DNA of 64,000 nucleotides from Bosea sp. Tri-49. GTDB lineage: Bacteria > Pseudomonadota > Alphaproteobacteria > Rhizobiales > Beijerinckiaceae. Position 1 is the stretch's first letter, and each line of letters begins with the position of its first letter. The DNA is taken from positions 186,001 to 250,000 of the forward strand of contig NZ_CP017947.1 in the NCBI RefSeq assembly GCF_003952665.1, read 5' to 3'. A program made the translations under genes and the position numbers. Under the pieces are notes generated by a model. It had not been told where the DNA came from and ran no database searches. It worked only from the letters and a program-made list of their open reading frames with translations. Positions 31,279-39,813 of this stretch are shown here, one piece after another.

Positions 31279-32559
31279 ATGAATTTTCGACGCCATCCAC
31301 TCATCATTAGCTTGGTCTCGGCCGCTATCGGCGCCCTCGGTTGTCTGGTTATCGGCAACCTATTGCCGGCGCCCCAGGAGTTGCGGCAACCGCTTCCGCA
31401 TAACTTGGCCTCCTCAGATAGCCAGCTGAGGACGTCGATGGGCGCGCTATTTGGATCAAACTACGTGCCCGGGAACCGCGTCGAGACGCTCGTCAACGGC
31501 GCCCAGATATTCCCCTCGATGCTGCGCGCAATCCGAGAAGCGCGGCAAACGATCACCTTTGAAACTTACATTTATTGGCGCGGCGCCATCGCAAACGAAT
31601 TCGCGGACGCACTCTCGATCAAGGCCCGCGAGGGCCTGAGCGTGAAAGTCCTGCTCGACTGGGTCGGCAGCATTCCGATGGACGAGGGCCTAATCAAGCG
31701 TATGCAGGATGCCGGCGTCCAGGTTGTCCGCTTTCGCCCACTAACCTGGTACACCGTCGATCGGGTGAACAACCGCACCCACCGGAAACTGCTGGTCGTC
31801 GATGGGCGCGTGGGCTTCACCGGTGGTGTCGGAATTGCTGATGAATGGAACGGTGATGCGCGCTCGCCAAACGAGTGGCGCGACAACCACTATCGACTGG
31901 AAGGACCGGCCACCGCAGAACTCCAGGCGGCGTTCGCCGAGCATTGGATTGAGGCGACGGGCGAGCTCTTGCTGGGCGATCGCTTCTTTCCAGCACTCCA
32001 GCCGATAGGGGATCACGCAACGCAGGTTGTCATCAGCTCGACCCATCAGCGCAATGTCATGCACCTCATGCTGATGACGGCGCTTGCCTCAGCCCAGAAG
32101 AGTATCCGGATCGCCACGCCGTATTTCGTCCCTGATGAACTAACCAGGCGGCAGCTCCTCGAGGCACGCAAGCGCGGCGTGGAGGTCCAGATTATCGTCC
32201 CCGGACCTCAGACTGATGCGCGCCTCGTCAGGAAGGCTTCTCGGCATCTTTGGGGTGATTTGCTTGAGGCGGGTGTGAAAATCAGCGAATTTCAGCCCAC
32301 GTTCTTCCATTGCAAGCTGGTGGTCGTCGACGACGTTTGGACCTCAGTCGGCTCGACGAATATCGATGACCGAGCCCTGAGGCTCAACGATGAGGCCAAC
32401 ATCAATCTGTTCGACCAGCGGTTCGCGAGCACCCAGATTGCCTTGTTCGACAAGGATGCCGCGGCATCCAAGCCTTACACCTTCTCTGACTGGCAAAATC
32501 GCGCGGCAAACGAGAAGTTTTCAGATTGGCTCTCCAGCCTTGCGAGATCGCAGATCTGA
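31279..32559 (+). CDS. cls: Cardiolipin synthase-like phospholipase D protein
   Basis: A 426-residue membrane-anchored phospholipase D-family enzyme. The N-terminal hydrophobic stretch LVSAAIGALGCLVIGNLLPA anchors it; two HKD motifs follow, NRTHRKLLVVDGRVGFTGG near residue 165 and FFHCKLVVVDDVWTSVGSTN near 345. It would transfer phosphatidyl groups between glycerophospholipids to make cardiolipin. It follows the AI-2E gene by 70 nt on the same strand; no clear Shine-Dalgarno before the ATG. Confidence 0.82.
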   Translation: MNFRRHPLIISLVSAAIGALGCLVIGNLLPAPQELRQPLPHNLASSDSQLRTSMGALFGSNYVPGNRVETLVNGAQIFPSMLRAIREARQTITFETYIYWRGAIANEFADALSIKAREGLSVKVLLDWVGSIPMDEGLIKRMQDAGVQVVRFRPLTWYTVDRVNNRTHRKLLVVDGRVGFTGGVGIADEWNGDARSPNEWRDNHYRLEGPATAELQAAFAEHWIEATGELLLGDRFFPALQPIGDHATQVVISSTHQRNVMHLMLMTALASAQKSIRIATPYFVPDELTRRQLLEARKRGVEVQIIVPGPQTDARLVRKASRHLWGDLLEAGVKISEFQPTFFHCKLVVVDDVWTSVGSTNIDDRALRLNDEANINLFDQRFASTQIALFDKDAAASKPYTFSDWQNRAANEKFSDWLSSLARSQI

Positions 32560-32579
32560 TGAGCTGACGGAATCCGATT

Positions 32580-32732
32580 TTGCGGGTGCGACGACTCGAT
32601 TTGACGGATGACGAACGCTCGTCGCTGCGTGATGTCGTGGCGCAGCATGTGCTCGTGGCCCCCAATGACCATGACCTCGTTCGCCGTTATGTAGCAGGCT
32701 TCCTCAAGACTCGCCGGAGGCTCGCAGGATAA
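32580..32732 (+). CDS. Possible small protein
   Basis: A 50-residue frame opening with TTG: LRVRRLDLTDDERSSLRDVV, AQHVLVAPNDHDLVRRYVAG, FLKTRRRLAG. The composition is amphipathic and helical, with regular codon usage and a basic end, which looks coding rather than random. It starts 20 nt after the cls-like stop. No strong ribosome-binding site, so this is tentative. Confidence 0.35.
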   Translation: MRVRRLDLTDDERSSLRDVVAQHVLVAPNDHDLVRRYVAGFLKTRRRLAG

Positions 32733-32814
32733 CCTGCGGGGCATCGTCCGAATTGTGGAACTTCGTTCGCGGCCGACAGGTTGTGAGGTGACAGTTGCTA
32801 TCGGAGCGAATGGC

Positions 32815-33306
32815 ATGACAACTCCCAGGGACCTCGAAGCGAAGCTGTGGAAGGCCCTGCGATCGGATATGACCGTCATGCTCGGCCTATCCGCCTGCGC
32901 TGATAGCCTGCTCCGGCCAATGACCGTCCAAATCGATGGAGAGGCCGATAAGGGCCCACTTTGGATCTTCTCGGCCAACGATACGGAATTGGTTCAGGCA
33001 GTGTCGGGTAGAACCGGTGGGTTCATATCTTTTGCATCGAAGGGGCACGATCTCTTCGCGACCATCAGTGGTGAGCTCAGCCTCGATAAAGACCGAGCCG
33101 TCATCGACCGGCTCTGGAACCGCTTTGTTGCGGCTTGGTACGAGGGGGGCAAGGATGATCCCAAGCTCGCGCTCCTACGTTTCGAACCGAGCCACGCAGA
33201 GATCTGGGAAGACGAGTGGAGTCTGGTCGCAGGCATCAAGCTCCTGCTAGGTGCCGACCCAAAGGAAGACTACGCCGACAAGACGGCTAGCGTGAAACTA
33301 AGTTAG
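32815..33306 (+). CDS. Pyridoxamine 5'-phosphate oxidase-fold stress protein
   Basis: A 163-residue protein of the general stress protein 26 / split-barrel flavin family: DLEAKLWKALRSDMTVMLGL, DGEADKGPLWIFSANDTELV, GGFISFASKGHDLFATISGE, then DRAVIDRLWNRFVAAWYEGG and LRFEPSHAEIW. These small proteins bind FMN/FAD and belong to general stress regulons. ATG at 32815 with GGAG 8 nt upstream; the frame start 20 codons earlier has no ribosome-binding site. Confidence 0.75.
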   Translation: MTTPRDLEAKLWKALRSDMTVMLGLSACADSLLRPMTVQIDGEADKGPLWIFSANDTELVQAVSGRTGGFISFASKGHDLFATISGELSLDKDRAVIDRLWNRFVAAWYEGGKDDPKLALLRFEPSHAEIWEDEWSLVAGIKLLLGADPKEDYADKTASVKLS

Positions 33307-33356
33307 TTCGAGGCAGCAAATCTTGCTCGGCGCTGGGCCACGTTTCGGAGAGTTCC

Positions 33357-33656
33357 GTGAATTGGATCGCTGTCGCAGGAACGTTGGCCGCAGCCTGCTC
33401 AATGATCAGCTTCATCCCGCAGGCGTGGCGCATCGTCAAAAGCCGCGATACCAGCTCGATCTCGCCGGTCACATACAGCCTGACTGTCTCGGGCTTTGGG
33501 CTTTGGACAGCGTATGGCTGGGGGCTGGGCGAATGGCCGCTCATCGTCACGAATAGCGTGTGCTTCCTGCTATCGGCGTTCATTCTTTGCATGACGCTGC
33601 TTCCGCAGAACAAGAAGGAGGCCGTGGCGAAATCGATTGACCCGGCATCACGGTAG
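33357..33656 (+). CDS. SemiSWEET-family sugar transporter
   Basis: A 99-residue three-helix PQ-loop protein. GTG start with GGAG 9 nt upstream. Helix 1 contains the conserved Pro-Gln pair (ACSMISFIPQAWRIVKSRDT), followed by SSISPVTYSLTVSGFGLWTA and a third helix LIVTNSVCFLLSAFILCM. SemiSWEETs dimerise to move mono- or disaccharides passively across the inner membrane. A single-gene unit. Confidence 0.85.
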   Translation: MNWIAVAGTLAAACSMISFIPQAWRIVKSRDTSSISPVTYSLTVSGFGLWTAYGWGLGEWPLIVTNSVCFLLSAFILCMTLLPQNKKEAVAKSIDPASR

Positions 33657-33905
33657 CCGCGTAGCCTGGCTATGCTTCGTATGCTGTGGGTGGCCATTGG
33701 TTGGGCTGGTCAGAGCTAATTGCCCAATGGCTCGTCGATCCTGCAGGCATTCGGCAGAGGAGGCGCGACGCTCCTTCATCACCGTCGATAGCGGCCGCCA
33801 TATTGCGGATCTTTCCAGTATTTCCCGCGCAAATCACGTCAGACGGAACCAGCGGCGCAGTCCGCGGTCTTAGTAGCGATATGCAGCCAACTAGCTGGGG
33901 CGTCC
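33657..33905. other. Intergenic region before L,D-transpeptidase
   Basis: About 250 nt. A 78-codon open frame lacks a ribosome-binding site and motifs. It should hold the transpeptidase promoter. Confidence 0.35.
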
Positions 33906-34889
33906 ATGAAATTCCGTCCGGTATTCACGCTGGCCGTGGCGTTCACTCTCGCTATCGGCGCCGGTCCCATCTCGGCGCTCACCGCGGATGAGGTGAACAA
34001 AGCCACCATGGGTCGCGATCTCCGCAAGAAGCCAGCCAGGCTGGACCCTTCCATCCTCAAGGCCCAAGTCCTTCTGAGCCGCCGCGGAGTATCGCCCGGC
34101 ATGATCGATGGCCGCGATGGCGAAAACTACCGCAAGGCGATCGCCCAGTTCCGTCGGCAGGAGATGCTGGGCGAGGCCGACGTCATGGATGCAAGGACCT
34201 GGCAGGCGCTGGGAGGCGATGCGGCCCGCGATATCGTCGTCGACTACGAGATCTCCGCCAAGGACAGCGCTCACCACTTCGCCAAGCGGATTCCGCGCGA
34301 TTACGCTCGGCAGGCCCGCATGAAGCGCCTGACCTATACGAGCGCGCGGGAAATGCTCGCTGAGCGCTTTCACATGAGCGAGCAACTGATCGCCGCTCTC
34401 AATCCTCGCACAAGCCTTCGTAAAGTCGGCGGAACGATCTCGGTCATCGCGGCGACGCGCGTCGACCCGCCGGGCAGCGCCCAACGTGTCGAGGCCGTCA
34501 AGGGCACGGGTATGGTTGTCGTCTATGGCGAGGGCGATCGTATCCTTGCGAGCTATCCAGCTACGATCGGCTCAGGCGAGACGCCATCGCCCGAAGGTGA
34601 ATTCCGTATCGAACGGGTCGTCAAGAACCCGACCTACCACTACGATCCTGACAAGAATTTCCAGCAGGGCAACAATACCAGAAAGCTCATCCTGCCTGCG
34701 GGCCCCAACAACCCAGTCGGCACGGTCTGGATCGCTCTCTCGAAGCCGACCTTCGGCATCCATGGCACGCCCGATCCCTCGCGTGTCAGCAAGAATTCCT
34801 CGCATGGCTGCGTCCGGCTGACGAACTGGGATGCCGAGCATCTCGCCGCGTTGGTGAAGCCGGGCGTGTCCGTGCGCTTCGTGGACTAG
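33906..34889 (+). CDS. L,D-transpeptidase (YkuD domain), secreted
   Basis: A 327-residue periplasmic enzyme. A signal peptide (VFTLAVAFTLAIGAGPISA) is followed by a peptidoglycan-binding-like helical domain (LDPSILKAQVLLSRRGVSPG), a LysM-like segment, and the YkuD catalytic domain with FGIHGTPDPSRVSKNSSHGC (H-x14-17-[S/T]-H-G-C motif) and VRLTNWD. The Cys is the acyl-enzyme nucleophile that makes 3-3 crosslinks or attaches outer-membrane proteins to peptidoglycan. A single gene. Confidence 0.88.
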   Translation: MKFRPVFTLAVAFTLAIGAGPISALTADEVNKATMGRDLRKKPARLDPSILKAQVLLSRRGVSPGMIDGRDGENYRKAIAQFRRQEMLGEADVMDARTWQALGGDAARDIVVDYEISAKDSAHHFAKRIPRDYARQARMKRLTYTSAREMLAERFHMSEQLIAALNPRTSLRKVGGTISVIAATRVDPPGSAQRVEAVKGTGMVVVYGEGDRILASYPATIGSGETPSPEGEFRIERVVKNPTYHYDPDKNFQQGNNTRKLILPAGPNNPVGTVWIALSKPTFGIHGTPDPSRVSKNSSHGCVRLTNWDAEHLAALVKPGVSVRFVD

Positions 34890-34981
34890 TGCGGCCTGGC
34901 ATCTCCGCCAGGGCTCGTGCTCCGGTTGCCGAACGTTCTGCATCCCTGCGCGTTGAAGCGGCAAACTGGAGATCAACGTTC

Positions 34982-35497
34982 ATGAAACCGATCAGGGCTC
35001 TGCAGCTCGAGTCGCGCGGTCTTATTCCCAATAACCCGCGGCTGCCGGTACTGATCTATGAGTCAGCTTTCTCACCGGCTACCGGCGATCTTGCTCGCCA
35101 GATGGAGCAGCGCTTCGCCGAGAACGACTGGCCGCCGCAATGGCGCAACGGGATCTATGCCTTTCACCACTACCACGCGGAAGGACATGAGGTGCTCGGT
35201 ATCGCCGCCGGCCATGCAGTGCTGATCATCGGCGGTGATGGAGGAGAGGAGCTTCGCGTCTCAGCCGGCGATGTTCTCGTGCTGCCGGCCGGCACAGGGC
35301 ACTGCCGCCGCTCGGCCAGCGAGGATCTGCTCGTCGTGGGCGCTTATCCGCCCGACCAACAAGGCGACATCTTGCGCGAGGCGGCTACGCCCGAAATTCG
35401 AGGCGCGATCGACCGATTGCCGTTTCCCCGCATCGACCCCGTGCTCGGTCGCGGCGGCCCGTTAGTTGATCATTGGCTAGCGAATAGGGACGGGTAG
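34982..35497 (+). CDS. Cupin-fold protein (YjlB-like)
   Basis: A 171-residue cupin: IYAFHHYHAEGHEVLGIAAG gives the first His-containing motif, VLIIGGDGGEELRVSAGDVL and VLPAGTGHCRRSASEDLLVV the second. Resembles the YjlB group, whose function is unknown. ATG at 34982, GGAG about 10 nt upstream; the frame before it contains the previous gene's 3' flank. The His ligands suggest a metal site. Confidence 0.75.
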   Translation: MKPIRALQLESRGLIPNNPRLPVLIYESAFSPATGDLARQMEQRFAENDWPPQWRNGIYAFHHYHAEGHEVLGIAAGHAVLIIGGDGGEELRVSAGDVLVLPAGTGHCRRSASEDLLVVGAYPPDQQGDILREAATPEIRGAIDRLPFPRIDPVLGRGGPLVDHWLANRDG

Positions 35498-35560
35498 GGC
35501 GCCGAGAGGGCTGCGTACGACCCTCGTTAGATCCGCTACAAAGCTGGAACGGAGGTAGCC

Positions 35561-35938
35561 GTGATCCACCATGTTTCGGTTGGGACGAATAATATTGGGC
35601 GTTCGAAGCGCTTCTACGATGCTGTTTTGCCCCTCGTCGGCATTACGCCAATGGCAGAGGACGAGGGTGGACTAGGTTATGGAAGCGGCACGTTTCACTT
35701 CAGCGTTCAGATTCCAATCGATGGAAAGCCAGCGACCGTAGGCAATGGCACTCATATCGCCTTTGCGGTGGAGGACCGTTCGATGGTCAAGCGATTTTAT
35801 GAAGCAGCACTAAAACATGGCGGCAGCGACGATGGCGCTCCAGGGCTGCGGCCGAACTACGATGCCAACTATTATGGGGCGTTCGTCCGTGACCCAGATG
35901 GTCACAAAATCGAGGCAGTAACCTACTCCGCAAAGTAA
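35561..35938 (+). CDS. VOC/glyoxalase-fold protein
   Basis: A 125-residue vicinal-oxygen-chelate protein: IHHVSVGTNNIGRSKRFYDA at the start, a GTHIAFAVEDRSMVKRFYEA second half, and NYYGAFVRDPDGHKIEAVTY at the end, supplying the usual His and Glu metal ligands. GTG start with GGAGG 6 nt upstream. Probable lactoylglutathione lyase-like or dioxygenase-like enzyme; substrate unknown. Its stop TAA is followed within 20 nt by the Shine-Dalgarno of the arginase-like gene. Confidence 0.8.
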   Translation: MIHHVSVGTNNIGRSKRFYDAVLPLVGITPMAEDEGGLGYGSGTFHFSVQIPIDGKPATVGNGTHIAFAVEDRSMVKRFYEAALKHGGSDDGAPGLRPNYDANYYGAFVRDPDGHKIEAVTYSAK

Positions 35939-35956
35939 TGACTGACGGAGGCGCCC

Positions 35957-36736
35957 GTGCCGACCCTTCCCTAGGCAATTCTGGAAGCCCCTTCCACATT
36001 GGGCCTCGCGACGGATGGAGTAGAGCGCCTGTCAGACCGACTCCTGGATCTCGGTCTCGCGGATCGTATCCATGCGCGCCGGGCCGGGCGGCTGGCGGTG
36101 CCTCCGAAGGAACCCACGCCCGATCCCGAGATTGGTACCCTCAATGCCAGGGCAATCGCGGCGTGGTCGCCCAAACTCGCCGATGCGGTGGAAGCGGTCC
36201 TTGACGCGGGCGAATTTCCGGTCGTGCTGGGCGGCGAAGGCGCCTCGATGGACCTCGCCTTCGTCACAGGCTACGGCCCGTTGCTCCTGACCGACATGGA
36301 AGGTCGCGGGCCTCTCGTCCGTCCCGAGGACGCTGTCGCGTTCGCGTATCGCGATCATAAGGATCAGGAGGAGTACGGGAGCCAGCCACTCCCCAACGGG
36401 CTCAATGCGATTGACCTTCCCGCCGTGCGCACAATGGGCATCGAGGCCGCCGCCCGCGAATCGGTCGATCACCTGACGCGAGAGGAACTGGACGGCTTCT
36501 TCATCCATCTAGACGCCGATTGCCTCGACGACGTCGTCATGCCGGCTGTCGATTTCCGTATTCCCGGAGGGTTGTCACGAGACGAGCTCGGGTTAGCGCT
36601 TCGGGTTGCCTTGGCGAGCGGCGAGGCAGTGGGCATCGAAATCACCATCTACAATCCGCGCCTTGATGAAGACGGCAGCGCGGGGCGCGGCCTCGCTGAC
36701 GTACTCGCCGCAGCGCTCGGAACAGCAGCGCCCTGA
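35957..36736 (+). pseudogene. Arginase/agmatinase-family gene with early stop
   Basis: The body from about codon 15 is intact: [40 protein letters not shown] (D-x-D-x-D metal ligands), [20 protein letters not shown] and GIEITIYNP. The best start is GTG at 35957 with GGAGG 5 nt upstream, which reads VPTLP and then TAG (35972-35974) before continuing [15 protein letters not shown], the expected N-terminal strand of the family. So a nonsense codon at position 6 interrupts it. A TTG at 35999 could restart translation but would drop part of the first strand and has no ribosome-binding site. Likely a recent pseudogene or sequence error. Confidence 0.65.
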
Positions 36737-36818
36737 ACACAGTGAGCAACGTGTCGCAATTATGAGATGCAACGCAATGCGCACTCTGCCTTGCGGGTGC
36801 GCAAGCCGCGGCCTTCTT

Positions 36819-37094
36819 TCAGACCAGTCGCCTACCAGCTCCAAGCCTCAGGAACGTGGCTTGTCCTTCCAACAGCATTGCCGCACGAAGCAATCCGCCC
36901 GGGACGATCATGTCCTGTTTCAGCAGCCAGGCGACGGATGGAATGCTACGTCCCGATAAGCGAGCGAGCGCTTCGACCATGGCATCGTCGCTCAATCGAA
37001 GCAGAAGCCGTTCCCGCATGGCCTTCCCGCTGGGCGGGGCGCGGTGGTTGAGGGGAAGGGCGACGCTTATGAGTTCAGCGGGGTGACGGCTCAT
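36819..37094 (-). CDS. Hypothetical protein
   Basis: A 91-residue protein with a strong Shine-Dalgarno (TAGGAGGAA, 4 nt before ATG), so probably expressed. The N-terminus SRHPAELISVALPLNHRAPP is followed by a helical body, LRLSDDAMVEALARLSGRSI and PSVAWLLKQDMIVPGGLLRA. No family recognised. Confidence 0.6.
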   Translation of the reverse strand: MSRHPAELISVALPLNHRAPPSGKAMRERLLLRLSDDAMVEALARLSGRSIPSVAWLLKQDMIVPGGLLRAAMLLEGQATFLRLGAGRRLV

Positions 37095-37161
37095 CGCTTC
37101 CTCCTAAAGCGCTGGGACAACGCGGCAGGAGGCGATGAGTTCTCTATCTCTGCCCAAGTTT

Positions 37162-38022
37162 TCAGCGGCCGGTGAAAAACTGCCGAAGCGCCTCGGCGAC
37201 CTCTTCGGGCACCTCTTCCGCCATATGGTGACCACTCGTGATCGCACGCCCTCGCCGATCCGGTGCCCAGGGGCGCCAGACCTCCAGGACATCGCCATAG
37301 AGGTCAGCCAGGTCATCCCGTTCCGACCAAAGGCATAGCAGTGGACATTGCAAACTATGCGCTTGATCGCGATCGGCCTCGTCGTGGACGCGGTCGATCG
37401 CCGGGCCGGCGCGATAATCCTCGATCATCCCATGAATGACGTCCGGATTTTGGATCGCCGCGAGGAAGTCGGCGTAATTCTCAGACCCCATCGCCTGAGG
37501 GTCGGCGCCATACCATTTCAGTGGATCGGCCTGGATCGCCCGCTCGGGCTTGTCCGGCTGGCAAAAGAAGAACCAGTGCCACCAGAGCGTTGCGAACTTC
37601 TCCGTGCAGCGCTCCAGCGCTTCCAGGATCGGAACGCCGTCCATTACAGCCAGCCGTTCGACGGCGCCGGGATGATCCATCGCTAGCCGAAAGGCGGTAT
37701 ACGACCCACGGTCGTGGCCGGCGACGTTAAAGCGCTCGAATCCCAGCCGCGCCATCAACTCCAGACAGTCGAGAGCTTTGGCGCGCTTCGATGACCCAGA
37801 GTGGTCGGGCAGTTCAGGCGGCTGCGAGGATTGGCCGAACCCGCGCAGGTCGGGACAGACGACATAGAACTCCGTTGCCAACAAAGGCGCGACGCGGTGC
37901 CAAGTCGCATGCGTCCGCGGATGGCCGTGGAGCAGCAGCAAAGGCGGCCCCTCGCCACCATGGCGCACACGCAACGTCGCTTCGCTGACCTGAACGAAGT
38001 CGAGAGTGAAGTCTTCAAACAT
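37162..38022 (-). CDS. Alpha/beta hydrolase, haloacetate dehalogenase-like
   Basis: A 286-residue hydrolase of the fluoroacetate/haloacetate dehalogenase group. The oxyanion region is LLLLHGHPRTHATWHRVAPL, the Arg pair and DLRGFGQSS follow, the nucleophile is Asp in NVAGHDRGSYTAFRLAMDHP (Asp rather than Ser in the G-x-D-x-G elbow), cap-domain Trp and His residues are in FATLWWHWFFFCQPDKPERA, and the late His in ITSGHHMAEEVPEEV. It would displace halide from 2-haloacetate; substrate inferred. A single gene. Confidence 0.82.
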   Translation of the reverse strand: MFEDFTLDFVQVSEATLRVRHGGEGPPLLLLHGHPRTHATWHRVAPLLATEFYVVCPDLRGFGQSSQPPELPDHSGSSKRAKALDCLELMARLGFERFNVAGHDRGSYTAFRLAMDHPGAVERLAVMDGVPILEALERCTEKFATLWWHWFFFCQPDKPERAIQADPLKWYGADPQAMGSENYADFLAAIQNPDVIHGMIEDYRAGPAIDRVHDEADRDQAHSLQCPLLCLWSERDDLADLYGDVLEVWRPWAPDRRGRAITSGHHMAEEVPEEVAEALRQFFTGR

Positions 38023-38255
38023 TGCCGGGCGCCCGCCTCAGGTCGGATAGCTGTGGTCAACATCCGATGGCGTGCTTCGTTCCGATACGATTGGCGAGTT
38101 CTGCCCTGCCGTTCGGCGTGGAGGTCAGGACGGTCTCAGCGGGCTGGCGGCCTCCTCCGTCGCTGGCCTTGCGCGGACGGCGGCTACCGGATTTCTTTGG
38201 AATGGGCCCCCTGAAGAAGGCTCCGAACGGTCGTGCGAAGCCGGGTCGACACCGC

Positions 38256-38390
38256 CGGCTCGTCCGTGTGCTCGAGGAATGGAGCCCCTATTGTCCGGGC
38301 TTCCACCTCGATTATCCCGTTCGTCGCCAGATCCCCGCCGCACTGCCGGCCTTCATCGACTTCTTCCGCGGTGAGTGCGTCGTATCGTAA
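38256..38390 (+). pseudogene. LysR-type regulator 3' fragment
   Basis: About 45 codons match the end of LysR effector-binding domains: LVRVLEEWSPYCPGFHLDYP, VRRQIPAALPAFIDFFRGE. Nothing upstream in any frame continues the family, and the start is missing. A lone remnant divergent from the dehalogenase gene. Confidence 0.6.
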
Positions 38391-38568
38391 TGCAAATTCG
38401 TAGCCGCCGCCGAGGTTGGGAATGCCCGCTCCGCGCAGAGTGCCAAGGTCAGCTTATCGCGCGATCATGAACAAAAGCCGCTGGTGCACGCAAGCCTGCA
38501 CAAGGATCGCAGAAGCATTGCTGCTATAGATTAGATCCTCAAGTGTGAGCACGCTGCAGGAGTGGATT

Positions 38569-38748
38569 GTGACTGAGCGATTTGAACGGCACCGCCAACC
38601 CTGGACTTCTGAAGAGCTTCAGAAACTGAAATTGCTCGCTGGAAAGGGCATGGCCCTGAAGGCGATTGCGAAAGCAATGACCCGTAGCGAAGAGTCCATA
38701 AAGGATCGCGCGAAGCTCGACGGCATCGGTATCGCCAAACTCCGCTAA
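38569..38748 (+). CDS. Small SANT/Myb-like helix-turn-helix protein
   Basis: A 59-residue protein from GTG at 38569 (AGGAG 7 nt upstream; GTG at 38545 is the alternative). HRQPWTSEELQKLKLLAGKG, MALKAIAKAMTRSEESIKDR and AKLDGIGIAKLR look like a Trp-containing helix-turn-helix of the kind common as orphan genes in Rhizobiales. DNA binding is inferred. Confidence 0.6.
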   Translation: MTERFERHRQPWTSEELQKLKLLAGKGMALKAIAKAMTRSEESIKDRAKLDGIGIAKLR

Positions 38749-39023
38749 GTAAGGGGCTATGGAGTCGTCATCTCGCGTCAGAACCACGGGCGTCTGCTCT
38801 CGGGATAAGCGGCGTCGTCACATGATGGCGCAAGGCTGCCCTGGTCACTGGCTTTAGGCTGCTTGTCGATCAGGAAAGAAGTGGGGGTCTGGCAGCGCAT
38901 CCTTGGCGAGGAGCAGACCATGAATCAGTAGTTGGCTAAACATATGGGCGACGTGAAACGACATAGTTGTCACTAGCCCGGTGATATAGGTTGCGGCCTC
39001 CTTTCCACTGGATCGAGATCATC
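38749..39023. other. Intergenic region before RsbQ-like gene
   Basis: About 275 nt; contains the promoter of the hydrolase-kinase pair. No motif recognised. Confidence 0.35.
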
Positions 39024-39812
39024 GTGTCGCCAGCTCTCCGAAACAATGTCCGGGTGTTTGGCTCGGGCGAACGCGTCATGATGTTCGCCCACGGTTATGG
39101 CTGCGATCAGACGATGTGGCGGTATGTCGTACCGCATTTCCAAGATCGCTTCAGGATCGTACTTTTCGACCATGTCGGCGCCGGCGCTTCGCACATCTTC
39201 GCCTACAGCCCTACAAAATACGGCACGCTCGACGGGTATGCGCAGGATCTGGTCGAGATTGCGGAAGACCTCGACTTGTCCGACGTCATTCTCGTGGGCC
39301 ACTCGGTTAGCGCGATGATCGGCGCCCTGGCCAGCATCAAGGCGCCAACGCGCTTTGGGAAGCTGGTGATGGTGGGCCCATCACCGCGCTATATCGACGA
39401 CGACGCCTATCGCGGCGGGTTCTCGCAGATGCAGATCGCCGAGCTTCTGGATTTCTTGTCGATCAACTATCAAGGCTGGGCGGTCGCCACGGCCCCAGTG
39501 ATCATGGGCAACCCCGATCGACCAGAACTCGGCATAGAGCTGACAGACAGTTTTTGTCGTGCAGACCCCGATATCGCCAAGGATTTTGCGCGCGTGACCT
39601 TCATGTCGGATAACCGAGAAGATCTTCCGCGCGTCGCGGTTCCGACACTGGTGCTTCAATGCAGCGAGGACATCATCGCCCCGATCGAAGTAGGCGAATA
39701 TGTGAGAGACCATATCCCCAACAGCCAATTCGTGCTGCTGGAGGCTACCGGCCATTGCCCGAACTTGAGCGCGCCCGACGAGGTTGTCAGGGCGATCCGC
39801 GCCTTTGTATGA
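39024..39812 (+). CDS. RsbQ-like alpha/beta hydrolase receptor
   Basis: A 262-residue hydrolase very like RsbQ and the plant D14/KAI2 receptors. The start is RNNVRVFGSGERVMMFAHGY; the catalytic triad is Ser in LVGHSVSAMIGALASIKAPT, Asp in LQCSEDIIAPIEVGEYV and His in EATGHCPNLSAPDEV. In Bacillus, RsbQ supplies a small hydrophobic ligand signal to the PAS-domain phosphatase RsbP. Here the next gene, 1 nt away, encodes a PAS histidine kinase, so an analogous ligand-sensing pair is likely. GTG at 39024 chosen by family start; no strong Shine-Dalgarno. Confidence 0.82.
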   Translation: MSPALRNNVRVFGSGERVMMFAHGYGCDQTMWRYVVPHFQDRFRIVLFDHVGAGASHIFAYSPTKYGTLDGYAQDLVEIAEDLDLSDVILVGHSVSAMIGALASIKAPTRFGKLVMVGPSPRYIDDDAYRGGFSQMQIAELLDFLSINYQGWAVATAPVIMGNPDRPELGIELTDSFCRADPDIAKDFARVTFMSDNREDLPRVAVPTLVLQCSEDIIAPIEVGEYVRDHIPNSQFVLLEATGHCPNLSAPDEVVRAIRAFV

Positions 39813-39813
39813 C

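Noticed and set aside
33637..33873. 78-codon plus-strand frame before the L,D-transpeptidase
   Set aside because: No ribosome-binding site or motif, and Cys/Arg-rich composition typical of a non-coding frame.
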